Assembly: GCF_963677575.1 (NCBI RefSeq)
Contig: NZ_OY782038.1
Coordinates: 496,001 to 560,000, forward strand
Direction: 5' to 3'
Length of the DNA stretch: 64,000 nt
Source of the DNA: an uncultured Draconibacterium sp.
GTDB taxonomy: Bacteria > Bacteroidota > Bacteroidia > Bacteroidales > Prolixibacteraceae
The notes below the pieces were generated by a model. It did no database searches. It saw only the letters and a list, made by a program, of their open reading frames with translations, and was not told the DNA's origin. Position numbers and translations under genes: made by a program. Numbering within the stretch: position 1 is the stretch's first letter; each line of letters begins with the position of its first letter. This document shows positions 42,995-51,868 of this stretch, one piece after another.

Positions 42995-43507
42995 TTAATT
43001 ATCCATCGCCCACCTTTCACTCGGATCACCAGGCATAGAAACCGTTTTCCACGAAAATTTAAATACTCGTGGTTCAACCAGACGTTCAAAATCTGCATAG
43101 CTCATTTTAATCATCTCGGTGTGGTTGCCTGCATTAAATGCAATTTCTTCATCCTCAACAAGCGTTTCTGCCACAAAAACCTCCATGTCGTAAAGATTAC
43201 CAAATGGTGGCATCGCTCCTATTTCGCAATCAGGGAAAAAACGTTGAAATTCAGCCTCATTCGCCAGATTAACATTCGACGATCCAAAGATATCTTTCAA
43301 CAGTTCAAAATCAACCTGATACGAAGCAGGAAGTACGGTCATAGCCATTTTACCATCAACATTTACAATTACGGTTTTTGCAAACTCTTTACCCGAAATG
43401 TGACTTTTCGCTGCAATTTCCTGAGCAGTAAAAGCACTTGAATGTTTGATTACGATGTACTTTACCTTGTTTTCATCAAGAAATGCTTTCAATTTTTTTA
43501 CCGGCAT
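42995..43507 (-). CDS. YbaK/ProX-type aminoacyl-tRNA deacylase
   Basis: The 170-residue protein has the YbaK/EbsC fold: TAQEIAAKSHISGKEFAKTVIV with the conserved catalytic lysine, VNLANEAEFQRFFPDCEIGAMPPFG, and AGNHTEMIKMSYADFERLVEP. Such enzymes hydrolyse mischarged tRNAs, most often Cys- or Ala-tRNAPro. Whether this one prefers Cys or Ala cannot be told. Confidence 0.88.
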   Translation of the reverse strand: MPVKKLKAFLDENKVKYIVIKHSSAFTAQEIAAKSHISGKEFAKTVIVNVDGKMAMTVLPASYQVDFELLKDIFGSSNVNLANEAEFQRFFPDCEIGAMPPFGNLYDMEVFVAETLVEDEEIAFNAGNHTEMIKMSYADFERLVEPRVFKFSWKTVSMPGDPSERWAMDN

Positions 43508-44154
43508 AATAATTTTTGTTTTACTCTTTTAATCTGAAAATTTTTCGAATTTCTTTAAGTACGATAGGTTTCTTTTCAGTTTATTTTTACACGAATTATA
43601 CATTACGAGTTTCGTTTTTAGCAGAGTTTAATAGCATATAACCACGCTAACATTTCTCTAACCGAAACGAGTCATTGATTGATTCACGAATACACCGTCG
43701 AACAAAACAATCAATTGTTCGAATAAATTTTATGCTAAACTTTTACTGATAATTACAAGTGTTTATTAATACCAATTGGTATTTTTATTTTATATACGTG
43801 ATTTTCCAAACCCCTTACTTCAAGGGATAATTTAATTATTTATCTTACTCATACCATTTATCACTAAAGCTTTACCGAAATATAAACAGCTACGGGTCAA
43901 TTATGTAAACGATAAATTCGATTCGAAAAATAATAGCAGAGTATTTTGTATTCTATTTTAAAAATGCACTAACTTGTTAATGCTTATCAAACAATCACAA
44001 CATGAAAAAGACAAGATTCATTAAAAGAATCCATCTGAATTGTTTGATCTCCACAACTTACAAAATGCAAAAAAATAGTTCCGGGAAACCTATTTCGGAA
44101 TCTTCATTGTGCTTTTTAAAACATCTCAATAATTCTAATTAAAATTTAAACATT
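43508..44154. other. Gene-free AT-rich region
   Basis: About 650 bases with no credible coding frame. Apart from the palindrome at 43769, I see no terminator, repeat or exact -7 element. The last ~30 bases before 44155 are A/T-rich, as in most Bacteroidota translation starts. Confidence 0.5.
43769..43782. promoter_or_regulatory. 14-bp palindrome in a long intergenic region
   Basis: ATACCAATTGGTAT is a perfect palindrome about 375 bases upstream of the secreted protein at 44155. It could be an operator. No other strong signal was seen in its surroundings. Confidence 0.3.
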
Positions 44155-44946
44155 ATGAAAAGATCTGTTTTATTAGCCGCTTTTTTGCTACTAAGCACAG
44201 CAACCCTCTTAGCACAACAAGAAAATGATCGGCTTTACATTCTTATGGAGTTTATGTCTGTTTCGGATGAAATGGATGGCGATTATCAGCAGGTTGAAGA
44301 GTTTTGGACAAAGATCCACCAACAACGAATTGCAGATAATAACATTGTAGGCTGGGATCTTTGGGCTATGATGCCAAACGGAACAAAACAGGGATCGCAG
44401 TATTTTACCGTTACGCTTTTTAGCAGTCTGGCAGCCATGCTTGAAGGAATCCCCAGTGACAAATTTCAGGAATACGTGCAAAATGCCTATCCCAATATGA
44501 GCCAGAAAGATCGGGATGTGATGATGGAAAAGACGGTGAAATCGCGCGATATTGCTCACCAGGTTTTTACTACCGAAATAAATAATACAGATGGCGACTT
44601 TAATATGGAAGTTGGCACCCTAATGGTTTTCGATATTATGAAACAACAGAATGACAACTACGAAAAAGTGGAGGATGAAATCTTTAAACCCTGGCACCAG
44701 CAAATGGTGGACAACGGGCAAAAAGGGGCCTGGGGATTATTACGAATAATACTTCCGGCAGGAAGTGAGGCTGTCGGGTCGCATATTACTTACAGCATGT
44801 ATAAAGACTATGCTCAGCTTGCCAACCATTGGGAAGGCAACGGCGGAGATATGGATCTAACCACTTCTCTGGCGGTTCAGAAAGCATTAAAAACACGAGA
44901 TATGCGCGGTGTTGAAATGGCCCGCCTGGTAATGAAAGTTCGATAA
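44155..44946 (+). CDS. Secreted protein with two dimeric alpha-beta barrel-like halves
   Basis: The 263-residue protein has a signal peptide ending LAQ (residue 20). Two halves of ~115 residues resemble each other: LYILMEFMSVSDEMDGDYQQVEEFWTKIHQQRI ... SRDIAHQVF, and GTLMVFDIMKQQNDNYEKVEDEIFKPWHQQMV ... TRDMRGVEM. Each begins with a beta strand, then a helix with a conserved W and H, then WGLLRI-like strands, as in NIPSNAP/dimeric alpha-beta barrel proteins. An ancient internal duplication is likely. Function is unknown. A gene for an NTF2-like protein follows 17 bases later, so the two are co-transcribed. Confidence 0.8.
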   Translation: MKRSVLLAAFLLLSTATLLAQQENDRLYILMEFMSVSDEMDGDYQQVEEFWTKIHQQRIADNNIVGWDLWAMMPNGTKQGSQYFTVTLFSSLAAMLEGIPSDKFQEYVQNAYPNMSQKDRDVMMEKTVKSRDIAHQVFTTEINNTDGDFNMEVGTLMVFDIMKQQNDNYEKVEDEIFKPWHQQMVDNGQKGAWGLLRIILPAGSEAVGSHITYSMYKDYAQLANHWEGNGGDMDLTTSLAVQKALKTRDMRGVEMARLVMKVR

Positions 44947-44963
44947 ATTTAGAATACAATATC

Positions 44964-45353
44964 ATGAGTAATTTAGAAAAATTAGAAGAAGGATATCAGA
45001 ATTTTGCGGAAGGCAACATCGAAGCTGTTTTGGCCATGTGGGACGAAAAAATTGTTTGGCACGCATGCACCGGTCTCCCTTATATTAAAGGCGATGGTAT
45101 ATATATTGGACCTCAGGATGTGCTAACAAATGTTTTGGCCACCATTCCTGAACATTTTAATGATTTTAGCATTGAAATATCGGACTTTATCGATGGAGGT
45201 GATAAAATTGTTATGGAGGGTTTCTATACCGGTGTTTATAAAGCAACAGGCAAACGTTTTAAAGCTAATGCCACGCATACATGGACATTTAAGAATGGAA
45301 AACCGGCTGTCTTTTTTCAGGCCGTCGACACAGCTGTAATGATCAATCCATAA
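44964..45353 (+). CDS. NTF2-like/SnoaL-type protein
   Basis: The 129-residue protein has the cone-shaped NTF2 fold signature: KLEEGYQNFAEGNIEAVLAMWDEKIVWHA at the start, then DGGDKIVMEGFYTGVYKATGKRFKANATHTWTFKNGK and a final FFQAVDTAVMI. Members include ketosteroid isomerase-like and SnoaL-like enzymes or small-molecule binders. W and H residues in the cavity are visible, but no reaction can be assigned. It is co-transcribed with the secreted alpha-beta barrel protein. Confidence 0.86.
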   Translation: MSNLEKLEEGYQNFAEGNIEAVLAMWDEKIVWHACTGLPYIKGDGIYIGPQDVLTNVLATIPEHFNDFSIEISDFIDGGDKIVMEGFYTGVYKATGKRFKANATHTWTFKNGKPAVFFQAVDTAVMINP

Positions 45354-45470
45354 AACTGTTGCATTAAAATGTATTCCATTTAGAGGTTCATCATTGTAAT
45401 TGCACGAAAATGAAAACGGGTAATTACAATCGATTTTGATCTTCGTTAAATTTCCTATATTCCAATTTAA

Positions 45471-45504
45471 AAGTCAGGCTTTTGCAAGTCTGGCTTTTCT
45501 ATTT
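45471..45504 (+). terminator. Possible terminator after the NTF2-like gene
   Basis: AGTCAGGCT and AGTCTGGCT flank a short loop and can pair with G-T wobbles, followed by TTTTCTATTTT. It lies about 120 bases past the NTF2-like stop and before the broken dehydrogenase gene. Confidence 0.4.
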
Positions 45505-45599
45505 TATCGTATTTTCAAAACAACGAACGGGATTAAACAACACCCAAACTAAACTGTTAAACGTTAAATCAGAAATTAAAGACTTCACAAATATTGATT

Positions 45600-46201
45600 A
45601 TGAAAATAGTAGTTATTGGAGGACAAGGAACGATTGGCAGTGCCGTAGCCAACCATTTTAAGAAAAACACGAAGTTATTACCGCCGGCCGAAGTAACGGA
45701 GATGTGCAGGTTGATATGGAAAGTTCTGAATCAATAAAGAATATGTTTGAAAAGATCGGGAAAGTTGATGCCATTGTAAATTGTGCCGGAGCTACCAAAT
45801 GGGGCCCTTTTGCCGAACTCTCGGAAGAAGACTTTTATGTTGGCTTAAAAGGCAAATTGATGGGACAGGTAAACATTGTTCGAATTGGTAAAGACTATCT
45901 GAATGAAGGTGGTTCTATTACTTTAACAACCGGCGTTTTGGCCGACGATCCGGTGTTTGGAGCAACCAACTCGGCAATGGCTAATGGAGCCATCCATGGT
46001 TTTGTACTTGCCGTTTCGCAGGAACACATAAATGAATTCCGGCTAAATGTAGTTTCTCCCGAGTTGGTTGAAGATTCGGCAGAACGACTTGGCGATGCCT
46101 TCCCGGGGCACACACCTGTTTCGATGCAGAAAGTAGCTAAAGGCTACGAGCGAAGTGTGGAAGGTTTGCGAACAGGAGAGATTATTCGCGTTTACGAATA
46201 G
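45600..46201 (+). pseudogene. Short-chain dehydrogenase broken by one missing base
   Basis: From ATG at 45600 the frame encodes MKIVVIGGQGTIGSAVANHF (GxxGxxG nucleotide loop), then leaves the family pattern after the A-run at 45663-45667. One added A restores the reading ...KKKHEVITAGRSNGDVQVDMESS, which joins the open frame to 46201. The repaired protein is ~200 residues. Later motifs are NCAGATKWG and VVSPELVEDSA. The usual Tyr-xxx-Lys is not evident: TNSAMANGAIHGF stands there. A single-A indel in a homopolymer can be a sequencing error or a real recent mutation. No neighbour shares the transcript clearly. Confidence 0.8.
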
Positions 46202-46219
46202 AAATAATAAAGCATAATA

Positions 46220-46253
46220 AAAATAGCCGTTCCTAAGGAGTGGCTATTTTTTT
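46220..46253 (+). terminator. Terminator after the broken dehydrogenase gene
   Basis: A 9-bp stem (46220-46228 with 46242-46250, AAAATAGCC against GGCTATTTT) with further T's behind it, 19 bases past the stop at 46201. Confidence 0.85.
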
Positions 46254-46670
46254 GTCTCAGATTATTCCACCAAACAACAAACCTTCACGGAACACGAATT
46301 CCTCCTCAAAACCATCTTCCGATTCGTCACTGTTTTATTCCCGTTCGTGGGTTAAAGCAAACCAACTGTATTCTTTTATTTCTCCCCCTTCTTTTTCTGA
46401 AAGATATTTGATATACGAAAAGACTAAACCACTATGCACTGAAAGTACATAGGTTTAAGATTGAATGAAATTCAAAATGAACAAAGCATAAGATATGAGT
46501 AGAAAGTAATGAGTAGTGAGAGAAGAAAATAGACACGAATAAGATTCTCAATACTCAAATCTATGTACTCAAATCAAAATCCTATAAAATAAAAGTTTAT
46601 AGATACTAAAGTAGCTGCAATCAAATTGCAGGGTTTTAACCATTAACTAGAAAATAAAACAGAAAAAACC
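46254..46670. other. Gene-free region before the TonB receptor
   Basis: About 420 bases, strongly AT-rich after 46440. A short + strand frame across the terminator is discounted because it would run through the hairpin and has no family likeness. No exact -7 element or repeat was found. Confidence 0.4.
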
Positions 46671-48797
46671 ATGAAAACACTTTTATTCATACTCTTTCAG
46701 ATGCTGATTCTGTTTGCTCACGCACAGGTCAAAATTTCAGGAGTTGTACGATCAGATTCAGGCAGTCCGCTTTCCGGGGTGAATATTTTTATCCAGGGAA
46801 CGTACGACGGCACAACAACCGATAGTCTCGGTATATTCTCGTTTAAAACCGATGCAAGCGAAGAACAGACATTAATTGCCAGTTGTGTTGGATTTGAAAC
46901 ATTTGGACAGCAGTTGAACCTCGCCAGCGATATTTCAGACCTTAGAATTATCTTGAATGAAGAGGTAAGCGAACTTGACGAAGTAATCATCAACGCCGGT
47001 ACTTTTGAGGCCAGCGACAAAAAGAAGTCGGTTGTTTTAAAACCGCTTGATGTGGCGCTAACGGCAGGTGCCAATGGCGACATTTTTGGTGCATTTGGCA
47101 AATTGCCCGGTTCGCAAACAGTGGGCGAAGAAGGACGGCTTTTTGTTCGTGGTGGCGAAAGCTACGAAACCAAAACTTTTATGGATGGCATGTTGGTAAG
47201 TACTCCTTACTATTCAAAAATGCCAGATCTGCCTACCAGAGGCCGGTTCTCCCCCCTCCTTTTTAACGGTTCGGTATTTAGCACCGGAGGCTACTCGGCC
47301 GAATACGGGCAGGCACTTTCATCAATCGTAGCTTTAAATACCGTTGCTTTGGAGCCGGAAACCAAATCGAGCATTTCAGTTCTTTCGGTCGGGTTACAAG
47401 GTTCTCTTGCAAAAAGATGGGAAAACACTTCGCTGTCAATTAGTGGAGAATACCTGAATACTACGCTTAGTAACAAGATTTTTAAGCAAAACGTTGAGTG
47501 GTTGCAAGAACCTGTTATTGTTGGTTCAACAATGCTATTCCGACACAAAACCAGTGAAACAGGAATGCTAAAATCTTTTGCCAGCTTTAACTACGACACC
47601 AGCAGTTTACTGTACGACAACTTTGACCAATCTTCTTTCCAGGAAGTTGCATTGAGCAATAAGAATTTATATTCTAACACAACCTATAACGAGATGCTGA
47701 ATGACGATTGGATGATACAAACAGGTGCTGCGGTTAACATCGATCGGGAGAATATGGATATTGATTCAGATGAAATCGCCACTTCGCGAAACAGTAGCCA
47801 GTTAAAACTTACCTTATCCAATTACTCCGTTAAAGACGTAACTACAACCTTCGGTGCTGAAGCATTCATTTATAAGTACGACCAGAACATCGATATGGAT
47901 GGGAATTTTAACCTTTCATTCAACAACAACTTGTTTGCGGGCTTTGCCGAATCGGAATGGAAAGTGACCAAAAACCTGGCATTAAAAGCCGGACTGCGAA
48001 CCGAATACAACTCGCTAATCAATGAATTAAATGTTGTTCCCCGACTTTCAGCAGCGGTAAAAACGAGCAAGAACAGCCAGCTTTCGGCAGCCTACGGAAA
48101 GTTCTTTCAGAATCCGGGCGATGACTATTTAAAATTCACCGACGAACTAGCACCTGAAACATCAACGCATTCCATTTTAACCTGGCAGTATAAAAAAGAC
48201 AGCCGCACTTTGCGAATTGAAGCCTACAATAAAAACTATTCAGAGCTGGTAAAGTATGATGAAGAATTTTCTGCTGAACCCGGAAATTACAACAACTCCG
48301 GCAGTGGTTATTCCAGAGGAATTGATGTTTTCTGGCGCGACCAGAAACAGTTTGGCAAAGCCGATTACTGGATTTCGTATTCGTGGATCGATTCAAAACG
48401 GAATTACCGTGATTACCCGACGAAAGTGACTCCTCACTACGTTTCGAAACACAACCTTTCAGTTGTTTATAAGCAGTATTTTACTAAGATAAATTCCTTT
48501 ATTTCTGGATCCTACACATTTGCCAACGGACGGCCATTCGATAATCCAAACACAACTGAATTTATGGCTGGCAAAACTAAAACCTACAACGATTTGAGTT
48601 TTGGGTTCACACACATCTTTTACCTTTTTAATACACAAACCGTTGCACACCTAATTGTAAATAATGCACTGGGCTTTAATAATGTGTTTGGTTATAACTA
48701 CGCTCAAACACCCGACAACAACGGAGTTTACCAATCGCAGCCCATCGTGCCCGGCCAAAAAAGACTCATTGTATTTCTACTATCATTTCAATTATAA
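46671..48797 (+). CDS. TonB-dependent receptor with carboxypeptidase-like N-terminal domain
   Basis: The 708-residue protein has a signal peptide ending AHA/Q (residues 1-18) and a carboxypeptidase-regulatory-like beta-sandwich (about 20-105: ISGVVRSDSGSPLSGVNIFIQG ... TTDSLGIFSF). A plug domain follows (about 120-230: ELDEVIINAG, GRLFVRGGESYETKTFMDGML, TGGYSAEYGQALSSI), then a 22-strand barrel ending in KRLIVFLLSFQL. It imports a ligand with TonB energy. At 708 residues it is shorter than SusC-type receptors, and no SusD partner is present, so a non-glycan substrate such as a siderophore, cobalamin or peptide is as likely. A TPR gene follows 18 bases later. Confidence 0.92.
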   Translation: MKTLLFILFQMLILFAHAQVKISGVVRSDSGSPLSGVNIFIQGTYDGTTTDSLGIFSFKTDASEEQTLIASCVGFETFGQQLNLASDISDLRIILNEEVSELDEVIINAGTFEASDKKKSVVLKPLDVALTAGANGDIFGAFGKLPGSQTVGEEGRLFVRGGESYETKTFMDGMLVSTPYYSKMPDLPTRGRFSPLLFNGSVFSTGGYSAEYGQALSSIVALNTVALEPETKSSISVLSVGLQGSLAKRWENTSLSISGEYLNTTLSNKIFKQNVEWLQEPVIVGSTMLFRHKTSETGMLKSFASFNYDTSSLLYDNFDQSSFQEVALSNKNLYSNTTYNEMLNDDWMIQTGAAVNIDRENMDIDSDEIATSRNSSQLKLTLSNYSVKDVTTTFGAEAFIYKYDQNIDMDGNFNLSFNNNLFAGFAESEWKVTKNLALKAGLRTEYNSLINELNVVPRLSAAVKTSKNSQLSAAYGKFFQNPGDDYLKFTDELAPETSTHSILTWQYKKDSRTLRIEAYNKNYSELVKYDEEFSAEPGNYNNSGSGYSRGIDVFWRDQKQFGKADYWISYSWIDSKRNYRDYPTKVTPHYVSKHNLSVVYKQYFTKINSFISGSYTFANGRPFDNPNTTEFMAGKTKTYNDLSFGFTHIFYLFNTQTVAHLIVNNALGFNNVFGYNYAQTPDNNGVYQSQPIVPGQKRLIVFLLSFQL

Positions 48798-48815
48798 ACT
48801 TAAAAACGATTAATC

Positions 48816-49448
48816 ATGAAAACTTTATTAACTCTTATTTTCAGTCTTGCAGTTTTGACTGCAGCAGCACAAGGAAAAAATTACAATGCAGCGATGACAA
48901 CCGCCCTAGAAAAAATGGAAAGCTCTGAAACTGTAGCCAACTTTCAGGAGGCTGCAAATACCTTTGAACGAATCAGCATGACCGAAACCAATGAATGGTT
49001 GCCGTTGTATTATGCATCGTATTCGATGATTGTGATCAGTTACTTAGACCAGGATGTGAACAAGAAAGATTCGTATCTCGACAAAGCACAGCAATTTCTG
49101 GACAAAGCATTAAAAATAGCGCCGGAAGAATCAGAATTGTATTCACTTCAGGCATTTCTGTATCCGTCGCGAATTACGGTAGATCCAATGACAAGAGGAA
49201 TGGAATACATGCCTAAAATGAATGTGGCGCTCGACAAAGCAATTGCGCTGAATCCGGAAAATCCGAGAAGCTACTATTTGCGCGCGATTACGCTTTTTAA
49301 TATGCCCGAACAATTTGGTGGTGGCGCAGAAGTTGCCCGTCCTCATTTTGAAACGGCAAAAGAGAAGTTCGACAAATTTGAGCCGAAATCACCGCTTCAT
49401 CCGAACTGGGGAAAAGAAATAAATGAAATGGAGATGGAAAAACTATAA
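48816..49448 (+). CDS. Periplasmic TPR-like protein paired with the TonB receptor
   Basis: The 210-residue protein has a signal peptide ending AAAQ. TPR-like helices appear at about 40-75 (FQEAANTFERISMTETNEWLPLYY), 90-125 (YLDKAQQFLDKALKIAPEESELYSLQAFLY) and 150-175 (ALDKAIALNPENPRSYYLRAITLFN), with a FGGG loop afterwards. It probably works with the receptor that precedes it; the exact role is unknown. It converges with rimO, with 7 bases between stops. Confidence 0.85.
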   Translation: MKTLLTLIFSLAVLTAAAQGKNYNAAMTTALEKMESSETVANFQEAANTFERISMTETNEWLPLYYASYSMIVISYLDQDVNKKDSYLDKAQQFLDKALKIAPEESELYSLQAFLYPSRITVDPMTRGMEYMPKMNVALDKAIALNPENPRSYYLRAITLFNMPEQFGGGAEVARPHFETAKEKFDKFEPKSPLHPNWGKEINEMEMEKL

Positions 49449-49455
49449 TCCGGTT

Positions 49456-50751
49456 TTAGATCAACTCTCCGTACAAGTCATAATCTTCGGCACCTGTTAT
49501 TTTCACTTTAACAATGGTGCCGTTTTTTAATTCATCGTCGGTAGTTATATAAACTTCTCCGTCAACTTCAGGCGAATCAAATTCGGTGCGTCCAACATAG
49601 TAATCGCTTTCTTTTCGGTCGATAATCACATCGAACTCCTTCCCTACTTTTTGCTGGTTGAGTTCGGCCGAAATGTATTGCTGCACATCCATAATTTCAT
49701 CTGCACGCGCCTGTTTTACTTCATCAGGCAAATTGTCTTCGAATTTATTGGCAGCATAAGTACCATCTTCATCTGAATACGGGAAAACACCCAGTCGGCC
49801 AAATTTCTGCTCTTGCACAAATTCTTTCAGCTCTTCGAAATCTTCCTCCGTTTCGCCCGGAAAACCAACCAACATTGTTGTACGGATTACTACTTCCGGC
49901 ACTTCTTCTTTAATTTTAGCGATCAAGGCCTCAGTTTCTTCGCGGGTAACATGGCGCAACATATTTTTCAGCACGCGGTTTGAAATATGCTGCAACGGCA
50001 TATCAAGATACTTGCACACTTTTGGATTTTCTCGCATTACCGGCAAAATCTCCATCGGGAATTTGGTAGGATACAAATAATGTAAACGAATCCATTCGAT
50101 TCCTTCCACCTCCGAAACCTGGTTAATCAACTCTGCCAATTGGTTTTTACCGTACAGATCGATTCCGTAATAAGAGAGGTCCTGAGCAATTAGCAACAGC
50201 TCCTTCACGCCCTTTTTAGCCAGGTAACGTGCTTCTTTCACGAGGCTTTCGATGGTGCGTGATTGGTGTCGGCCAGTCATTTTAGGGATGGCACAAAACG
50301 AACACGAACGGTTACAGCCTTCCGAAATTTTCAGGTAAGCAAAATGCGATGGCGTGGTAATTTTACGCTCGTAAATGTATTCTGGCGCGTAAGTAACTTT
50401 CAGTTCTTCCACCATGGCTTTCATGTCGAACTTACCAAAGTATTTGTCTACTTCGGGAAGCTCCTCTTCCAGTTCGTTGTGGTAACGTTCCGAGAGACAT
50501 CCCATAACGTAAAGCTTGTCGATTTCTCCACGTTTTTTAGCCTCTGCATAATCCAGAATCATATCAATCGATTCCTGCTTGGCATCGTGAATAAAACCGC
50601 AGGTATTTACAAAAACGGCATCGAAGTTTGTTTCGTTTGAATCGTGCATTACTTCAAACTTACCCTTCTCCAACTGGTTCAGTAAAACCTCCGAATCTAC
50701 CAGGTTTTTCGAACATCCCATGGTTACCACATTTACCCTTTTCTTCGCCAT
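49456..50751 (-). CDS. rimO: Ribosomal protein S12 methylthiotransferase RimO
   Basis: The start at MAKKRVNVVTMGCSKNLVDSEVLL (50751) gives 431 residues; the frame is open for 47 more codons that do not resemble the family. Domains run: UPF0004 (about 1-110, cysteines C13, C49, C82-like positions), a radical-SAM core with C-x3-C-x2-C (CNRSCSFC) and SEGCN, then a C-terminal TRAM domain (VIIDRKESDYYVGRTEFDSPEVDGEVYI). RimO adds a methylthio group to the conserved aspartate of S12. In other Bacteroidota it commonly follows ftsY; here it stands apart. Confidence 0.96.
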   Translation of the reverse strand: MAKKRVNVVTMGCSKNLVDSEVLLNQLEKGKFEVMHDSNETNFDAVFVNTCGFIHDAKQESIDMILDYAEAKKRGEIDKLYVMGCLSERYHNELEEELPEVDKYFGKFDMKAMVEELKVTYAPEYIYERKITTPSHFAYLKISEGCNRSCSFCAIPKMTGRHQSRTIESLVKEARYLAKKGVKELLLIAQDLSYYGIDLYGKNQLAELINQVSEVEGIEWIRLHYLYPTKFPMEILPVMRENPKVCKYLDMPLQHISNRVLKNMLRHVTREETEALIAKIKEEVPEVVIRTTMLVGFPGETEEDFEELKEFVQEQKFGRLGVFPYSDEDGTYAANKFEDNLPDEVKQARADEIMDVQQYISAELNQQKVGKEFDVIIDRKESDYYVGRTEFDSPEVDGEVYITTDDELKNGTIVKVKITGAEDYDLYGELI

Positions 50752-50916
50752 AACTTTAATGCTTTCAATTTCAGGCTGCAAAGTAAAGATAAATTTGTCT
50801 GAATTAAGAAGGTATAGGCTACTAACTATCGAAATATAACACATGTAAATAGTAGTGTAGTTGTCATTATTGCAATACCGATCAATAAACATTTATCGAT
50901 TTAAGACTTTTATTTA

Positions 50917-50946
50917 TTGTTATTCGATAATTATTTATTTAATTTG
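50917..50946 (+). promoter_or_regulatory. Candidate -33/-7 promoter for the DUF2975-XRE pair
   Basis: TTG at 50917-50919 is followed after 19 bases by TTAATTTG (50939-50946), one mismatch from TAnnTTTG and correctly spaced. It supports starting the protein at 50971 instead of further upstream. Confidence 0.5.
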
Positions 50947-50970
50947 CATAAAAACATTAAAACAACTACC

Positions 50971-51507
50971 ATGAAAAAGATAGGAAAAACTCAAACCGAA
51001 CAAGTTTTGATTTTTATGAAGATATTGGCATGGATAGCATTCTTCGGATTTGCCGTTGCGGCTGGAGCTACACTTTTCATTTATACAGTAAGTGTTTGGA
51101 ATCCAGATGCCGCAAGCCACCTATATGATGGAATAAATCTGTATGATCTAAGGCAAACCAGTTTATTGAAATATTCAATCACTATGTTCCTCTTAATATT
51201 AACTAATGCTATGAAAGCTTATGTTTGGTGGATGGTTGTTAAACTCATTAATAATCTAAAAATATCTAATCCATTTACCCGAATAATTGCATACAACCTC
51301 GCAAAAATAAGTTATACGTTATTCGCCATTTGGATATTATCGGTAACTGCCGGTGGCTTTTTTGCATGGATGGGTGACATAGCTGGCAACCTGAATGCTA
51401 ACTGGAAGCACGGACAATTTTTGTTTATGGCTTGTCTGGTGTTTATTATTTTCCAGATTTTCAAGAGAGGTATAGAAATTCAGTCAGAAAACGATTTAAC
51501 CGTTTAA
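50971..51507 (+). CDS. DUF2975 membrane protein
   Basis: Starting at MKKIGKTQTEQV gives 178 residues with four membrane helices (about residues 12-40, 68-90, 112-135, 147-165). The pattern and the FLLILTNAMKAYVWWMVVKLINNL and NPFTR segments match DUF2975 proteins. These sit next to a small Cro/CI-type regulator, as here, in many Bacteroidota and Firmicutes. The 4-base gap to the XRE gene (51511) implies one transcript. The function of the pair is unknown; an analogous pair in Bacillus is linked to sporulation timing or stress, but that should not be carried over. Confidence 0.88.
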   Translation: MKKIGKTQTEQVLIFMKILAWIAFFGFAVAAGATLFIYTVSVWNPDAASHLYDGINLYDLRQTSLLKYSITMFLLILTNAMKAYVWWMVVKLINNLKISNPFTRIIAYNLAKISYTLFAIWILSVTAGGFFAWMGDIAGNLNANWKHGQFLFMACLVFIIFQIFKRGIEIQSENDLTV

Positions 51508-51510
51508 GTC

Positions 51511-51720
51511 ATGCCAATAATTGTAAACCTTGATGTTATGATGGCGCGGCGAAAAATGTCGCTCAACGAACTTTCGGAGAAAGTAAACATCACACTGGCC
51601 AACCTTTCGATTTTAAAAACCGGCAAAGCCAAAGCAGTTCGTTTTAGCACGTTGGAAGCTATTTGCGAGGCGCTGGATTGCCAACCTGGTGATATTTTGG
51701 AATATGTAGAAGAAAAATAA
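51511..51720 (+). CDS. Cro/CI-type (YozG-like) small regulator
   Basis: The 69-residue protein is almost only a helix-turn-helix: NLDVMMARRKMSLNELSEKVNITLANLSILKTGKAKAVRFSTLEAICEALDCQPGDILEYV. The ILKTGKAKAVRF recognition region is the hallmark of the XRE partner of DUF2975. It probably binds its own promoter region, since the pair is a self-contained unit. Confidence 0.95.
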   Translation: MPIIVNLDVMMARRKMSLNELSEKVNITLANLSILKTGKAKAVRFSTLEAICEALDCQPGDILEYVEEK

Positions 51721-51745
51721 TTTGCCTGATCCGCCTCGTGGTTTC

Positions 51746-51829
51746 TGTCATCTCGACGAGAGTGCGAGGAGAGATCTGTTACCGCAGTGCAAAACAATAA
51801 CAGATTCCTCTCGGCATTCGGAATGACAA
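51746..51829. repeat. Palindromic intergenic element of a dispersed-repeat type
   Basis: The left arm TGTCATCTCGACGAGAG ... GAGATCTGTTA and right arm TAACAGATTCCTCTC ... GGAATGACA form an imperfect inverted repeat (51746-51781 with 51798-51829) around a 16-base loop. The TGTCAT...ATGACA ends with GAGATCTGTT inside are familiar from non-autonomous palindromic repeats scattered in many Bacteroidota genomes. It sits between convergent genes and could also act as a two-way terminator. Confidence 0.7.
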
Positions 51830-51868
51830 TCAGACATCTAACATTTGTAAAAGTTGAGATTACACCAA

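Noticed and set aside
46240..46452. Open frame on the + strand (70 residues) after the broken dehydrogenase
   Set aside because: It begins inside a terminator stem, is serine- and proline-rich by composition only, and matches nothing.
50752..50892. 47-residue N-terminal extension of RimO
   Set aside because: The family starts at MAKKRVNVV; the extension is AT-rich intergenic sequence without likeness to RimO.
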